From assembly GCA_018292915.2 (NCBI GenBank), contig JACVVK020000193.1, positions 1,085,001 through 1,149,000 of the forward strand: a stretch of DNA of 64,000 bases, given 5' to 3'. The stretch comes from Batillaria attramentaria (Eukaryota > Mollusca > Gastropoda > Batillariidae). The notes under the pieces are model-generated. The model did not search any database. It saw nothing but the letters and a program-made list of their open reading frames with translations, and was not told the DNA's origin. Below are positions 33,646 through 44,226 of this stretch, piece after piece. Every line of letters starts with the position of its first letter. Within the stretch, counting starts at the first letter, position 1. Both the position numbers and the translations under genes were made by a program.

Positions 33646-33833
33646 GGAGCGTGTACGCCATTTACTAAGTGCTAAAGTTCTGCATCATCATACATGATAT
33701 ACGCCTGAAAGCAAAGATGTTGTGTTCCTGATTACATATGCTGAGCAAGAGTAATTCTTTCACTTCTGTCAATTAATGTTCTGCAACCTGGTTTGTTTGT
33801 AACATGCTTACCTGTTCCATTGCTTACTATCAT

Positions 33834-33895
33834 TTTGCTCCCCTGTGTAACAAAAGGAGTCTATGTAATAACCCTCCGTCGTCGTCGTCGTCGTG

Positions 33896-33954
<59 letters not shown>

Positions 33955-34610
33955 CGCAGTAAACCTTAACATTGGCATTTTCTCAGAATCTACAAACAGC
34001 AAAGGCACCAAACCAGGCATGCTGATAGACAGCCGTGAAACCTTTCGAAACATATTATTTTGAATGACCTTGACTCAACGTCCAGGTCACTGAAGCTGTC
34101 TGTTTGAAAACGTTACATTGGCATTTTCTCGGAATCTACAAATAGCAGAGGTTTTAAACTTTGCATGACGACATTAATAAGAACTTTACAGATATGCATG
34201 TATTCAATGGCCTTGTGTCAAGGTCAAGGCCCTACAAGCTATTTTTGTGAAACATTAACATTGATAAGACCTATGCAAACATACCTTTTAAATGACCTTG
34301 ACTCAAGGTTCTTGAGTTCTGTGTTCTTGGAAATTTTACATTTGCATTTTCTCAGAATCTAGAACAACGAGAAGCTTCTAACTTTGCACAATGACAGACA
34401 TTGGCAACACCTTTACTGACATACCTGTAGTCCATGGCTTTCAGTCAAGGTCAAGGCCATACTGTTTTGGGGAAAATTGTTATATTGCCAGGAATTAAAA
34501 TCACCAGAGACACCTTACTTGACGTGATGATCGATAGTGATAATAGCTTCACAAACATACTCTATTTAATGACCTTGACCCATGTCACAAGGGAGCCATG
34601 AAGGCTCTAG
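33834..34610 (+). mobile_element. Copy D of the TCAAGGTCA-repeat transposon family
   Basis: Starts TTTTGCTCCCCTGTGTAACA, with (CGT)n and (TG)n(CG)n at 33881-33957. Repeat units follow, ending CACAAGGGAGCCATGAAGGC plus TCTAG. Termini are more diverged than in copies B and C. Confidence 0.75.
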
Positions 34611-34697
34611 TTTCCAGTCCTGTCAGACTTCGTGGAGGTTTGCAGTTAAGAAATGCTCGTAATGAATGACATGACGTATATTGATATTTCTGTGCAG

Positions 34698-34793
34698 AAA
34701 ATGTGCCAATCATGATCAGGAACAGCTTAGCCTTCAGGATGTCGAGAAGACGATACAAAAACTCCTCAAAAAGCGTAGAATGTATGATATCAG
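34698..34793 (+). CDS. C-terminal module 1, exon a: helix with RRMYDI (E2F/DP-like motif)
   Basis: 96 nt, phase 2-2, with acceptor TTTCTGTGCAG and donor ATCAG|GTGAGA. It encodes KCANHDQEQ, then LSLQDVEKTIQKLL, then KKRRMYDI. The join to the next exon gives RRMYDIRNV. E2F/DP winged-helix domains carry the nearly invariant recognition-helix signature RRxYDxxNV, preceded by a helix with a comparable L-x-L...TL pattern. The first E2F helix is not visible, so the fold would be partial or diverged. The match is a motif-level observation only. Confidence 0.6.
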
Positions 34794-35430
34794 GTGAGAT
34801 TCATTTCTACACGTGCGGTGAGGTGCCAGTTTGTACATTACGGCAATCGTCGCTAGTTTGTTCGAAAATCGGCCTTTCTTTTTTGTTTTGTTTTTCTACT
34901 ATTTCTACCCAGTTGAATCACATGGGATCATTTGGAAGTGTGCTGACTGCCGTTGCATTACAAAGAAACATTTTCTTGCCAACATTTTCTTTTTCATTGT
35001 CTTTGCAGAAGTAACATTTGTCCTAAGAAAAAATTAATAATTTATGCCGTTAAATATGTGTGGTCCTACAAAATACATATACGTGACTAGGACAACAAAA
35101 TATTGGTTTGTTGTCAAGTTTTTTTTTAATCTCAGGAATAAACTTCGACACAGAGAAAACTTAAAACAACAACAACAACAACAACAACCATGACTAAGAT
35201 TTCATTGGAGGATGGTTGATGTTTCTTTGTTCAGGTGTTGTGAACAGCCGTCTTAGTGTTTCCTTTGGCGTCTCTTTTATGCCTGTTCAAACATTCTGAC
35301 AAAATAATACCATTTTGAATTCCAAATACCTAAATGAAGTGTGTTTGAAAATAATGGGCTGTATTTTAATATGCAGGAAAAGCCACTTGTAGTTTGAACG
35401 TTTATTTTGTTGCTACTCTTGCTGTTTCAG

Positions 35431-35565
35431 AAATGTGACGCTGGTTCAGACAATCTGTCTGAAGGATCACGCGAGCAAGAAGTGGTACTGGTACAAACAG
35501 GATCATGAGCCAGACAAGACTGAACTGTATGCTGTAATGAAAGGGACATGGAGATGGTATGAAGG
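35431..35565 (+). CDS. C-terminal module 1, exon b: Trp/Tyr-rich segment
   Basis: 135 nt, phase 2-2, with acceptor TTGCTGTTTCAG and donor GAAGG|GTAAGA. It encodes NVTLVQTICLKDHASKKWYW, then YKQDHEPDKTELYAV, then MKGTWRWYE. In an E2F-type reading, ICLKDHASKKWYW occupies the position of the beta-wing (compare LIEKKSKNSIQW in E2F). The later WRWYE has no counterpart. Copy 2 of this exon is 27 nt shorter, an in-frame loss. Confidence 0.6.
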
Positions 35566-35962
35566 GTAAGAGAGAACTAAATCAGGTCACGAGGGTTAGT
35601 CAGAGGAAGAATGTGTTAATTCAGTTGGAACAACTGCCACATTTGTCATATCACAAGATCAGTTGCTGTCAAAGGAAGAACGTTTTTTAATTTCACAAAC
35701 AGTGTGCTATCGGAGCTTGTTTTGAGTGATCCCATTAGTGTTTGTACTTTATAAAATGAATAACACTGGAGTTCAGCGCTAGAAAAGTCTAACCTTCCAC
35801 GAACCAGGTCAGATCCGCGAGGATCTTCAACATCATTTGCCATTACCAATGATTAACTGAATGTTTACTTTAACCTGTAAAGTTACGATTAAACAGATGT
35901 GCCCTGGAAGGTCTGCACTAAGCATTTTGTTCTTGTTGTTGCTTCTTGTTGTTTTTGTTGTT

Positions 35963-36000
35963 GTTTGTTTGTTTGTTTGTTTGTTTGTTTGTTTGTTTGG
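35963..36000. repeat. (TTTG)n microsatellite
   Basis: About nine TTTG units; counterpart at 43017-43070. Confidence 0.9.
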
Positions 36001-36043
36001 AGGAGCAAACGTTGAATGTTATATGTTGTACACTTGCTATACA

Positions 36044-36255
36044 TGGGGCGGTCGGTGGTCTAGTGGTTTAGAGACTTGTCACCAGTGCGAGAGGTCAGGG
36101 GTTCGAGTCCAACTCGGGACAAAGATTTTCTCCTTCTCGTATGTGGCACCGATCATTCCGGCCGATCGTCGGGGGGTCTGTCCGGATACTCCGGCTTCCT
36201 CCCCCTCTGCTTTGGAAATGTTCAGCCCTCAAAATTTGAAAATAAATGCAAATCT
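36044..36255 (+). mobile_element. tRNA-derived SINE (family 2)
   Basis: The head has A box TGGTCTAGTGG and B box GGTTCGAGTCC. A body ACTCGGGACAAAGATTTTCT, then GGATACTCCGGCTTCCTCCC and a 3' end AAATTTGAAAATAAAT follow. The TACTCCGG-TTCCTCCC block resembles a central domain seen in many invertebrate SINEs. The paralogous copy is at 43131-43340. Confidence 0.8.
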
Positions 36256-36522
36256 AAATTCCGGATCTTAAATAGCTGAAGTGACCCTTCACACCACGTG
36301 ATTGTAATGTGTTTTTGTCCAGTGTGTGAGAGAATGTGTGTGATTCACGTGAGCGTGCGTGTTGGGTTCAGTTCGCGGCGCTTTGAGCCGATTCATGAAA
36401 TTGGGCAAATACTCATTATTATTAGTATTAGTAGTATTATCATATTATGCAGGTTTCGTGTGTGATGTGTCTTGATACATTGCGGCTGCATCTTGACAGT
36501 ACATTTTACCTTCATTTTGCAG

Positions 36523-36588
36523 TGCTGGTACTGAAGTGGCTCCAGAAGGACTGAAGGCCGTTCTTCAAATACGACTTTATCTTCAAAG
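36523..36588 (+). CDS. C-terminal module 1, exon c
   Basis: 66 nt, phase 2-2, with acceptor TTCATTTTGCAG and donor AAAG|GTAAGC. It encodes AGTEVAPEGLKAVLQIRLYLQ, probably an amphipathic helix that closes the module. Its exit phase fits both exon a of copy 2 (41783) and the terminal exon (44700), so either one or two modules can be present in the mRNA. Confidence 0.55.
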
Positions 36589-36616
36589 GTAAGCGGGCAG
36601 TGTGTTTGTGTGATGG

Positions 36617-36618
<2 letters not shown>

Positions 36619-36693
<75 letters not shown>

Positions 36694-37044
36694 CCCTTCG
36701 CACGACTTGAATGTAATGGGATCATGTCCAGAATGTCGGACATCATGAGCATGTGTGTGGTGTTCACTTTGCGCCGGTTTGAGCCGAGTAGGCAGGATAA
36801 GGCGCCTATTAATTCACTTAATATAGCTATTATTGTTCTGACGTCCGGAGAGAATCAGTCATAGGGTGATGTGTTTTGAGGAGAAAGTGGTAGAATCTAG
36901 TCAGCGCTGTATGAAAGAAAAAACTTTAGGGCGTGATATATTTCAACTCCAAATCGTCATAAGATGTTATACTGTTATACTTCTTCATACTTGATCCCAC
37001 AAACTAATCGTATGCTACGTAAAACTGCAAATAAACAGCAGTAG

Positions 37045-37124
<80 letters not shown>

Positions 37125-37129
37125 GCGTG
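36619..37129. repeat. (TG)n and (CA)n microsatellites
   Basis: (TG)n 36619-36691 and (CA)n 37046-37121; counterparts in copy 2 at 43709-43788 and 44147-44219. Confidence 0.9.
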
Positions 37130-37446
37130 CTGCAATATACCTGGCATTGTAAAACGAGACTGATTTCTTCTACAGTTCATTCAGTTATTAGAAGACATAC
37201 ATAAATATTCACAGAAAAACAAAGCACATTGCACACACCTACTACCCCAGATAGCAAGGCTCGCAATTTTCAGTGTTAGTCAGTTTCACGTATTTTGTAT
37301 TACTTTTAAGTTCGGCAGATTTAATGATTTAATGGAACACAAGTGTAGTTCAAAGGTAAAGATTGGGGGGGGGGGGGGGCGTCTCTATCGCCATACGACT
37401 GATAGATCTCCTACTCGTCGATTTCTTTTTTGAGTCTTTGAAGCTG

Positions 37447-37877
37447 TTTCGGGCTGATAAACCCCAGGTTAGCGAGAAGCAAAGATGGCGGCAATTACAC
37501 TCAGTCGGCAAAAAAGAGGAAGTTTTTACGCTCACACCGCATTTTCCGTGACCGTCTAACCCATTTGACATCTTTGGTGATGAATAAATATTCAAGAAGT
37601 TCAAGGTTGGAGATTTTTGAAAGACCACATTGAACTTTCGAATCAACACGCACATGTTACGCGATATACGTGTACCTGCGTAGTTCATGTACTGCGCAAT
37701 TTTTTGCGTAGTTCATGAACTGTCCAACGCTGTTGCATAGTTCATGAACTGTGCAACGATGCTGCGCAGTTCATGAAATACGCAAAGTAGAACTGCTCAT
37801 TACATGAACTGCGCAAAGGGTGTAATCTCGGTGGTGAACACGAATCGCAGATTGCGAATTTCATGAACTAGGCAGTT
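37447..37877 (+). mobile_element. DNA-transposon remnant with repeated GTTCATGAAC sites (copy 2)
   Basis: Same sequence and order as 29139-29580, including the NPFDIFGDE-stop-IFKKFKVG relic and the array of TTCATGAA palindromes. It sits exactly at the right edge of segmental copy 1. Confidence 0.55.
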
Positions 37878-38612
37878 TTTACCAGAGACCGACATCTGAA
37901 CATAATTCAGTATTCACGTTTAACATTATTTTGACGCCCAGTGCTGCAAAAGCCTAAGCCTAATGACCATTTTCATAGTATCAGAGCAGCTGCAGCACAT
38001 GGTCTAAAACGACAAGCAAAAAGAATGCTCGACCGATCAGTTGCGAAAATGAAGGCTCTTGATGTTGGCGATAACGTTCTTGTACCACTAGTGTCTGAGT
38101 TTGATCGGGGGAGGGGGGGATCCACTCAACCTGATTGGTGTTGTCATAGAAAAAAGTGAGAGAGGGTTCAAAATAGGAACAAAAGCTGGGGTTTTATCGG
38201 GGATATTTGCACGAAACCAAATTGAAATGACAAAGTTTAATAATATTACATGCGACATGATCCCATCAGATGAGATGTCCATCCGTACAGCTGTTCGCCT
38301 GTTGGCGGTGGGTGAGGGTCAGGGAAAGGTAAAATGCTCTTGCAAGACAGGATGTCTTAAAATCAGGTGCAAATGTTTCAAAAACTAAAGAGATTGCACC
38401 AGTGCATGTCATCCCTGTATTACTTGCAAGAATATTCCGCTATAGTTTCGATTGACATTGGATGAGGTCAGAATTTAGTGGGGGGGGGGGGGGGGGGCGG
38501 GGGTTTGGTTTGTTTTTGCTGTGGCAATAAAGATAAACAGCGACATTGCATAGTTCATGAAATTCACAATCTGCGATTCGTGTTCACAACCGAGATTACA
38601 CCCTTTGCGCAG
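37809..38612 (+). mobile_element. Ginger/KRBA2-like DNA transposon remnant with ~62-bp terminal inverted repeats
   Basis: Left TIR 37809-37870 (CTGCGCAAAGGGTGTAATCT...) and right TIR 38551-38612 (...AGATTACACCCTTTGCGCAG) are near-perfect complements, and both contain TTCATGAA. Between them lies the C-terminal part of an integrase-like gene and a G run (38480-38499). Ginger elements are DNA transposons with Gypsy-type integrases and TIRs, which this structure fits. The catalytic core is deleted. Confidence 0.7.
37941..38445 (+). pseudogene. KRBA2/SCAND3-like integrase C-terminal region, frameshifted
   Basis: Frame 1 (37941-38100) reads AAAHGLKRQAKRMLDRSVAK and then LDVGDNVLVPL-EFDRGRG. After a shift in the G run near 38110, frame 3 continues LIGVVIEKSERGFKIGTKAG, then IPSDEMSIRTA and the Cys-rich tail CSCKTGCLKIRCKCF. 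An in-frame TAG follows at KN*RDC. The order (basic helix, 'VGD.V.VPV...DRGRG', regulatory-like beta domain, CxC tail) is that of KRBA2-type proteins. It is dead because of the frameshift, the stop and the missing core. Confidence 0.75.
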
Positions 38613-39754
38613 ATGTGACCCAGACGCTGCTCCCTGGTGTTATGACGCACATCTTCTTTTCGTAGTGTCTAACTCTGCACAATAACAGCGTCTTACAAAC
38701 TGGCACTGGGCCAACAGAAGGCTGAAGGCGTAGGGAAAGCACGAGATGTCCGATAAGGGCGCTGTTACTGGTTTCCTTGCACAGCTCCGGTACGTTTCAT
38801 TTGAAGTCCACGCGGCCAGTAGACGTCGGCATATTGCATTCACGGCTTTACATATCAGCGACACTATTTCGAGCGTACATGTCCACACATAATCGTAACA
38901 GTTGCAACTCTTCTGTGAAGCCTAGTAAAATACATGACTGTGTTTCTGTATCTGTGTAGATCTGTAACTGTTGTATTTCCTATAGCTAATCATTTTATGT
39001 AAGTGAGAGTATATTTCAAGTGAGTGTAAATTTCATACATATTCTAATGGTGAAGAGGGAATATTAAAATTGATTATCATTCATTAGCGGCTTTTTCCTC
39101 TCTTTGATCTCTCCCGTTGCATAAGTGCGGGAATCTCACTAGCGAATTAATTCACACATCATATGACAACCATTTCCGTGTGCTTCCTGCCAAGGTTTTA
39201 TCTATATACATACATATAGAAAGCCCACAGATAGAACCTTTTGGCCTCGTGGATCGGGAAGGCATCGTGATCACAATATAATGCCTATGGAGTTGTAGAA
39301 TCCACCAGTAACCATTTTGGAATTTAAATGTGTGGGTGTGTGTTTTGCACGTTAACTGACATTCTGTTCCACAGTCCTGTTGATAGGTTTAGTCTGAGAC
39401 TCGGAAGTTTCAATATCATGTCTTGTTTGTCTTAAACAGAAATTTTGGGGTTTCTTTCAAATATGGCAAGGCCACGTTTGAGTGATTTTGAGCGGCATAA
39501 CGAAATATTTGGGGATTTTTGGACTGTACGCAAGATAATTTTTTTAAAAACCCGACAACATTTTTTTTCCCGCAGAATACCTCACGCGACACTGAAAATG
39601 CGTGTGGTATGTTGAAAAGAACGTTAGATATTCACACTGCCTTATGTTGGAATTGGTCCGATTAGCAGTCGATATTCTATACAAAAAACAGACCGGCCAA
39701 GAAACGGCGGATTGTCAGTTTCCAGTCGGATGCGACACAGTTCCAAGTAATTAT

Positions 39755-39845
39755 GATGTGCAGGCCTTTTTCTCGTTGCCCCGTCTTTGATATCACCAAT
39801 ACGTGGTGGGAAAAGGACTTTAAACATCTAAACACCCACCCACCC
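39755..39845 (+). mobile_element. SINE body fragment (family 1)
   Basis: Counterpart of 32688-32785; an antisense tail piece lies at 39973-40012, followed by a G run at 40062-40080. Confidence 0.7.
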
Positions 39846-40443
39846 CAAGTAATTATGAAATGATTATGGAAACAGTTCAGGACATCTTTTGATGTTTGAG
39901 ACTGACATATCAATTACCTCTATTCACTTTGAATACAGCCGGAGATCGTACCGTTCGCTTTCTGAATGTCTCGTGGGGTGGGTGCTTGGGGGTTTAACGT
40001 CCTTTTCCACCACACACGCTGAATGTCTCGTGAATCGTGCGAAAAAAATGTTGCGTGAAGGAGGGGGGGGGGGGGGGGGGCTTGCGTACTGTGCCAAAAA
40101 AAAAGTCTAGTCAAAAATTTCAAATTCAACCAGGCAAGGCACAAATCAAAGAAATCAATTAATTATATCATACAATGACTTCATTGCCATGTCTAATGAT
40201 AATTCCTTATCTCTTATAATTCAACCAGAAACCGTGAAATTGAACTTTTGAGTCATACACCCCTTGCCAAGGCTTCTTTAGCACATTGTGACCTTGTTAC
40301 TATTCTCTTGCGGAGTGTACAGAAAACAAATTTCTCTAGTTTATTTTGCGTGTGACTGAATATAACAACAACCTTGCCACGTAGATGGTTCGGTTTTGTG
40401 TTGTTAGCCACTTGCTCTCTTACAGTCTGTGTGGTCTTTGCAG

Positions 40444-40582
40444 ACTCTTGGTAAAGTGCGGAGAATGTCACAAATGGTGCCACTTCACAGTGAAACCTGA
40501 GGACCACACACTACAGGACATCTTCATACAACCCAGCCTGGACAACATATTCAAGTATGACAAGTACTCTTGGAGCTTGTAG
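40444..40582 (+). pseudogene. Second copy of the Cys/His-rich candidate terminal exon
   Basis: Same acceptor and frame as 33396-33534 (KCGECHKWCHFTVKPED...KYSWSL), but a substitution makes TAG at 40580-40582 just before the SINE. It would end in WSL. Confidence 0.3.
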
Positions 40583-40693
40583 CCCGGCCTTGGCCAAATA
40601 TTTGTACTGGCTTTTTCATCGTTGCCCCGTCTTTGATATCACCCGCATGTGGTGGAAAATGACGTTAAACCCCAAATCACCCACCCACCCCTG
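40583..40693 (+). mobile_element. 5'-truncated SINE (family 1), duplicate of 33535-33645
   Basis: Same body and same right-hand GGAGCGTGTAC flank. The left flank has mutated (GGAGCTTGTAG). Confidence 0.8.
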
Positions 40694-40882
40694 GGAGCGT
40701 GTACGCCATTTACTAAGTGCTAAAGTTCTGCATCATCATACATGATATACGCCTGAAAGCAAAGATGTTGTGTTCCTGATTACATATTCTGAGCAAGAGT
40801 AATTCTTTCACTTCTGTCAATTAATGTTCTGCAACCTGGTTTGTATGTAACATGCTTACCTGTACCATTGCTTACTTATAAT

Positions 40883-40941
40883 TTTTGGCTCCCTTGTAAA
40901 GGAGTCCATGTAATAACCCTTCGTCGTCGTCGTCGTCGTCG

Positions 40942-41008
<67 letters not shown>

Positions 41009-41688
41009 TGTGTGTGTGTGTGTGCAGTAAACCTTAACATTGGCATTTTCTCAGAATCTACAAACAGCAGAGGCACCAAACTTGGCATGCTGATAGACAG
41101 CCGTAAAACCTTTCAAAGCATATTATTTTGAATGACCTAGACTCAACGTCAAAGTCATTGAAGCTGTCTGTTTGAATATTTTACATTGGCATTTTCTTGG
41201 AATCTACAAATAGCAGAGGTTTTAAACTTTGCATGACGACATTAATAAGAACTTTACAAATATACATGTATTCAATGACCTTGTGCCAAGGTCAAGGCCC
41301 TACAAGCTATTTTTGTGGAACATTAACATTGATAAGACCTATGCAAACATACCATTTTAAATGATCTTGACTCAAGATCAAGGTATTTAAAGCTGTGTTC
41401 TTGGAAATTTTACATTTTCATTTTCTCAGAATCTAGAACAACGAGAAGTATCTAACTTTGCACATTGACAGACATTGCCAACACCTTTACTGACATACCT
41501 GTATTCCACGACTTTCAGTCAAGGTCAAGGCCATACAAACTGTTTTGGGGAAAATTGTTATATTGCCAGGAATTAAGAACACCAGAGACACCTTACTTGA
41601 TGTGATGATCGATAGTGATAATAGCTTTACAAACATACTCTAATGAATGACCTTGACCCATGTCACAAGGGAGCCATGAAGGCTCTAG
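40883..41688 (+). mobile_element. Copy E of the TCAAGGTCA-repeat transposon family
   Basis: Counterpart of copy D. (CGT)n followed by (TG)n fills 40921-41025; it ends GGGAGCCATGAAGGCTCTAG. Confidence 0.75.
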
Positions 41689-41782
41689 TTTCCAGTCCTG
41701 TCATACTTCTGGGAGGTTTGCAGTTCATAAATGCTCGTAATCGGTAATGAATAAAATGTCGTATATTGATATTTTTGTGCAG

Positions 41783-41875
41783 AAAATGCGCCAACCATGG
41801 CCAGGAAGAGGTTAGCCTTCAGGATGTCGAGAAGATGATACAAAAACTCAAAAAGCGTAGAATGTATGATATCAG
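41783..41875 (+). CDS. C-terminal module 2, exon a (RRMYDI motif)
   Basis: 93 nt, phase 2-2, same splice sites as 34698-34793. It encodes KCANHGQEE, then VSLQDVEKMIQKL, then KKRRMYDI. One codon is missing relative to copy 1 and there are a few substitutions. KKRRMYDIRNV is fully conserved, consistent with functional constraint on that motif. Confidence 0.6.
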
Positions 41876-42520
41876 GTGAGATTCATTTCTACACGTACGG
41901 TGAGGTGCCAGTTTGTATATTACGGCAATCGTCGCTAGTTTGTTTAAAAATCGACTTTCTTTTCTGTTTTGTTTTCTGCTGTTTTTACTCAGTTGAATCA
42001 CATGACCCAAATGGACTCATTTGAAAGTGCGCTGACTGCCGTTGTATAACGTAGAAACATTTTCTCGCCAACATCTTCATTTTCTTTGTCTTTGCAGAAG
42101 TAACAGTTGTCCAAAGAAAAAAATATTAATTTATGCCGTTAAATATGTATGGTCCTACAGAATAATATATGTGATTAGGACAACAAAATGTTGGGTATTT
42201 GTCAAGTTTATAAAATCTCAGGGATAAACTTCGATACAGCTTAACTTAAAAACAAACAAAAAACAACAACAACAACAAAACCATGACTAAGATTTCATTG
42301 GAGGATGGGTGATGTGTTTGTTCAGGTGTTGTGAACAGCCGTCTTAGTGTTTCCCTTGGCGTCTCTTTTATGCCTGTTCAAACATTCTGACAAAATAATC
42401 CATTTTGAATTTCAAATACTTGACTGATGTGTGTTTGAATTTATTGGACTGTATCTTAATAAGTAGGAAAAGCCACCCGTAGGTTCAACATTTATTTTCT
42501 TGCTACTCTTGCTGTTTCAG

Positions 42521-42628
42521 AAATGTGACGCTGCATCAAACAGTCTGTCTGAAGGATCACTCGCGCGACAAGTGGTACAAACAGGATGATTATCCAGGCC
42601 AAGCTGTAATGAGAAGGGGGTATGAAGG
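42521..42628 (+). CDS. C-terminal module 2, exon b
   Basis: 108 nt, phase 2-2. It encodes NVTLHQTVCLKDHSRDKWYK, then QDDYPGQAVMRRGYE. Relative to 35431-35565 it has lost 27 nt net (WY, TELY and TWRW parts) without breaking the frame. Confidence 0.6.
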
Positions 42629-43016
42629 GTAAGAGAGAAATAAATCAGGTCATGGGGGTTAGTTAGAGGAAGAATGTGTTAATTCAGCGGGAACAAATGC
42701 CACATTTGTCATATCACAGGATCAGTTGCTGTCGAAGGAAGAATGTTTTTGAATTTCACAAACAGTGTGCTATCGGAGCTTGTTTTGGATGATCCCATGA
42801 GTACTTGTCCTTTATAAAATGAATAACACTGGTGTTCAGCACTAGAAAAGTCCAACCTGCCACGAACCAGGTAAGATCCGCGGAGATCTTCAACATCATT
42901 TGCCATTCTACCATGATTAACTGAATGTTTACTTTAACCTGTAAAGTTACGATTAAACAGATGTGCCCTGGAAGGTCTGCACTAAGCATTTTGTTCTTGT
43001 TGTTGCTTCTTGTTGT

Positions 43017-43070
43017 GTTTGTTTGTTTGTTTGTTTGTTTGTTTGTTTGTTTGTTTGTTTGTTTGTTTGG
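43017..43070. repeat. (TTTG)n microsatellite
   Basis: About 13 units; longer than its counterpart at 35963-36000. Confidence 0.9.
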
Positions 43071-43130
43071 GTTTTTTTGTTTTGAGGAGCAAACGTTGAA
43101 TGTTATAATATTGCACACTTGCTATACATG

Positions 43131-43340
43131 GAGCAGTCGGTGGTCTAATGGTTAAGAGACTTGTCACCAGTGCGAGAGGTCAGGGGTTCGAGTCCAACTC
43201 GGGACAAAGATTTTCTCCTTCTCGTATGTGGCACCGATCATTCGGGGCCGATCGTCGGGGGTTCTCTCCGGGTACTCCGGCTTCCTCCCCCTCTGCTTTG
43301 GAAATGTTCAGCCCACAAAATTTGAAAATAAATTCCATTC
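43131..43340 (+). mobile_element. tRNA-derived SINE (family 2), duplicate
   Basis: Counterpart of 36044-36255 with A box GGTCTAATGG and B box GGTTCGAGTCC. Confidence 0.8.
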
Positions 43341-43606
43341 TAAATTCCGAACCTTAAATAGCTGAGCTGACCCTTCACACCACGTGATTGTAATGTGTTT
43401 TTGTCCAGTGTGTGAGAGAATGTGTGTTATTCACGTGAGCGTGCGTGTTGGGTTCAGTTCGCGGCGCTTTGAGCCGATTCATGAAATTGGGCAAATACTC
43501 ATTATTATTAGTATTAGTAGTAGTATTATTATGCAGGTTTCGTGTGTGGTGTGTCTTGATACATTGCGGCTGCATCTTGACAGTACATTTTACCTTCATT
43601 TTGCAG

Positions 43607-43678
43607 TGTTGGTACTGCAGTGGATCCAGAAGGACTGAAGGACATTCTTCAAATACGACTTTACCTTCAATCAAACAG
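43607..43678 (+). CDS. C-terminal module 2, exon c
   Basis: 72 nt, phase 2-2. It encodes VGTAVDPEGLKDILQIRLYL then QSN, two codons longer than copy 1. The donor ACAG|GTAAGC is strong. It joins the terminal exon to read S-N-R-R-Y-K. Confidence 0.55.
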
Positions 43679-43704
43679 GTAAGCGGGCAGTGTTTTGGTA
43701 ATGG

Positions 43705-43708
<4 letters not shown>

Positions 43709-43789
<81 letters not shown>

Positions 43790-44145
43790 CCCTTCGCACG
43801 ACTTGAATGTAATGGGATCATGTCCGGAATGTCGGACATCGTGAGCATGTGTGTGGTGTTCACTTTGTGCCGGTTTGAGCCGAGTAGGCAGGATAAGGCG
43901 CCTATTAATTCACTTAATACAGCTATTATTGTTCTGACGTCCGGAGAGAATCAGTCATAGGGTGATGTGTTTTGAGGAGAAAGTGGTAGAATCTAGTCAG
44001 CGCTGTATGAAAGAAAAAACTTTAGGGCGTGATATATTTCTCCTCAACTCCAAATCGTCATAAGATGTTATACTGTTATACTTCTTCATACTTGATCCCA
44101 CAAACTAATCGTATGCTACGTAAAACTGCAAATAAACAGCAGTAG

Positions 44146-44222
<77 letters not shown>
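43709..44222. repeat. (TG)n and (CA)n microsatellites of copy 2
   Basis: (TG)n 43709-43788 and (CA)n 44147-44219. Confidence 0.9.

Positions 44223-44226
<4 letters not shown>

Larger units (their letters stand above)
31527..37445. repeat. Segmental duplication, copy 1 (~5.9 kb)
   Basis: From AGATGTGACCCAGACGCTGC to the ACTCGTCGATTTC region, this block is collinear with 38611-44593. The two share introns, SINEs, a TCAAGGTCA element and three exons. Most of the sequence is over 90% identical by eye, with scattered indels. Confidence 0.9.

Noticed and set aside
36044..36120. Possible tRNA gene (A and B boxes present)
   Set aside because: The acceptor stem does not pair, and the segment continues into a SINE body that is repeated at 43131. 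It is a SINE head.
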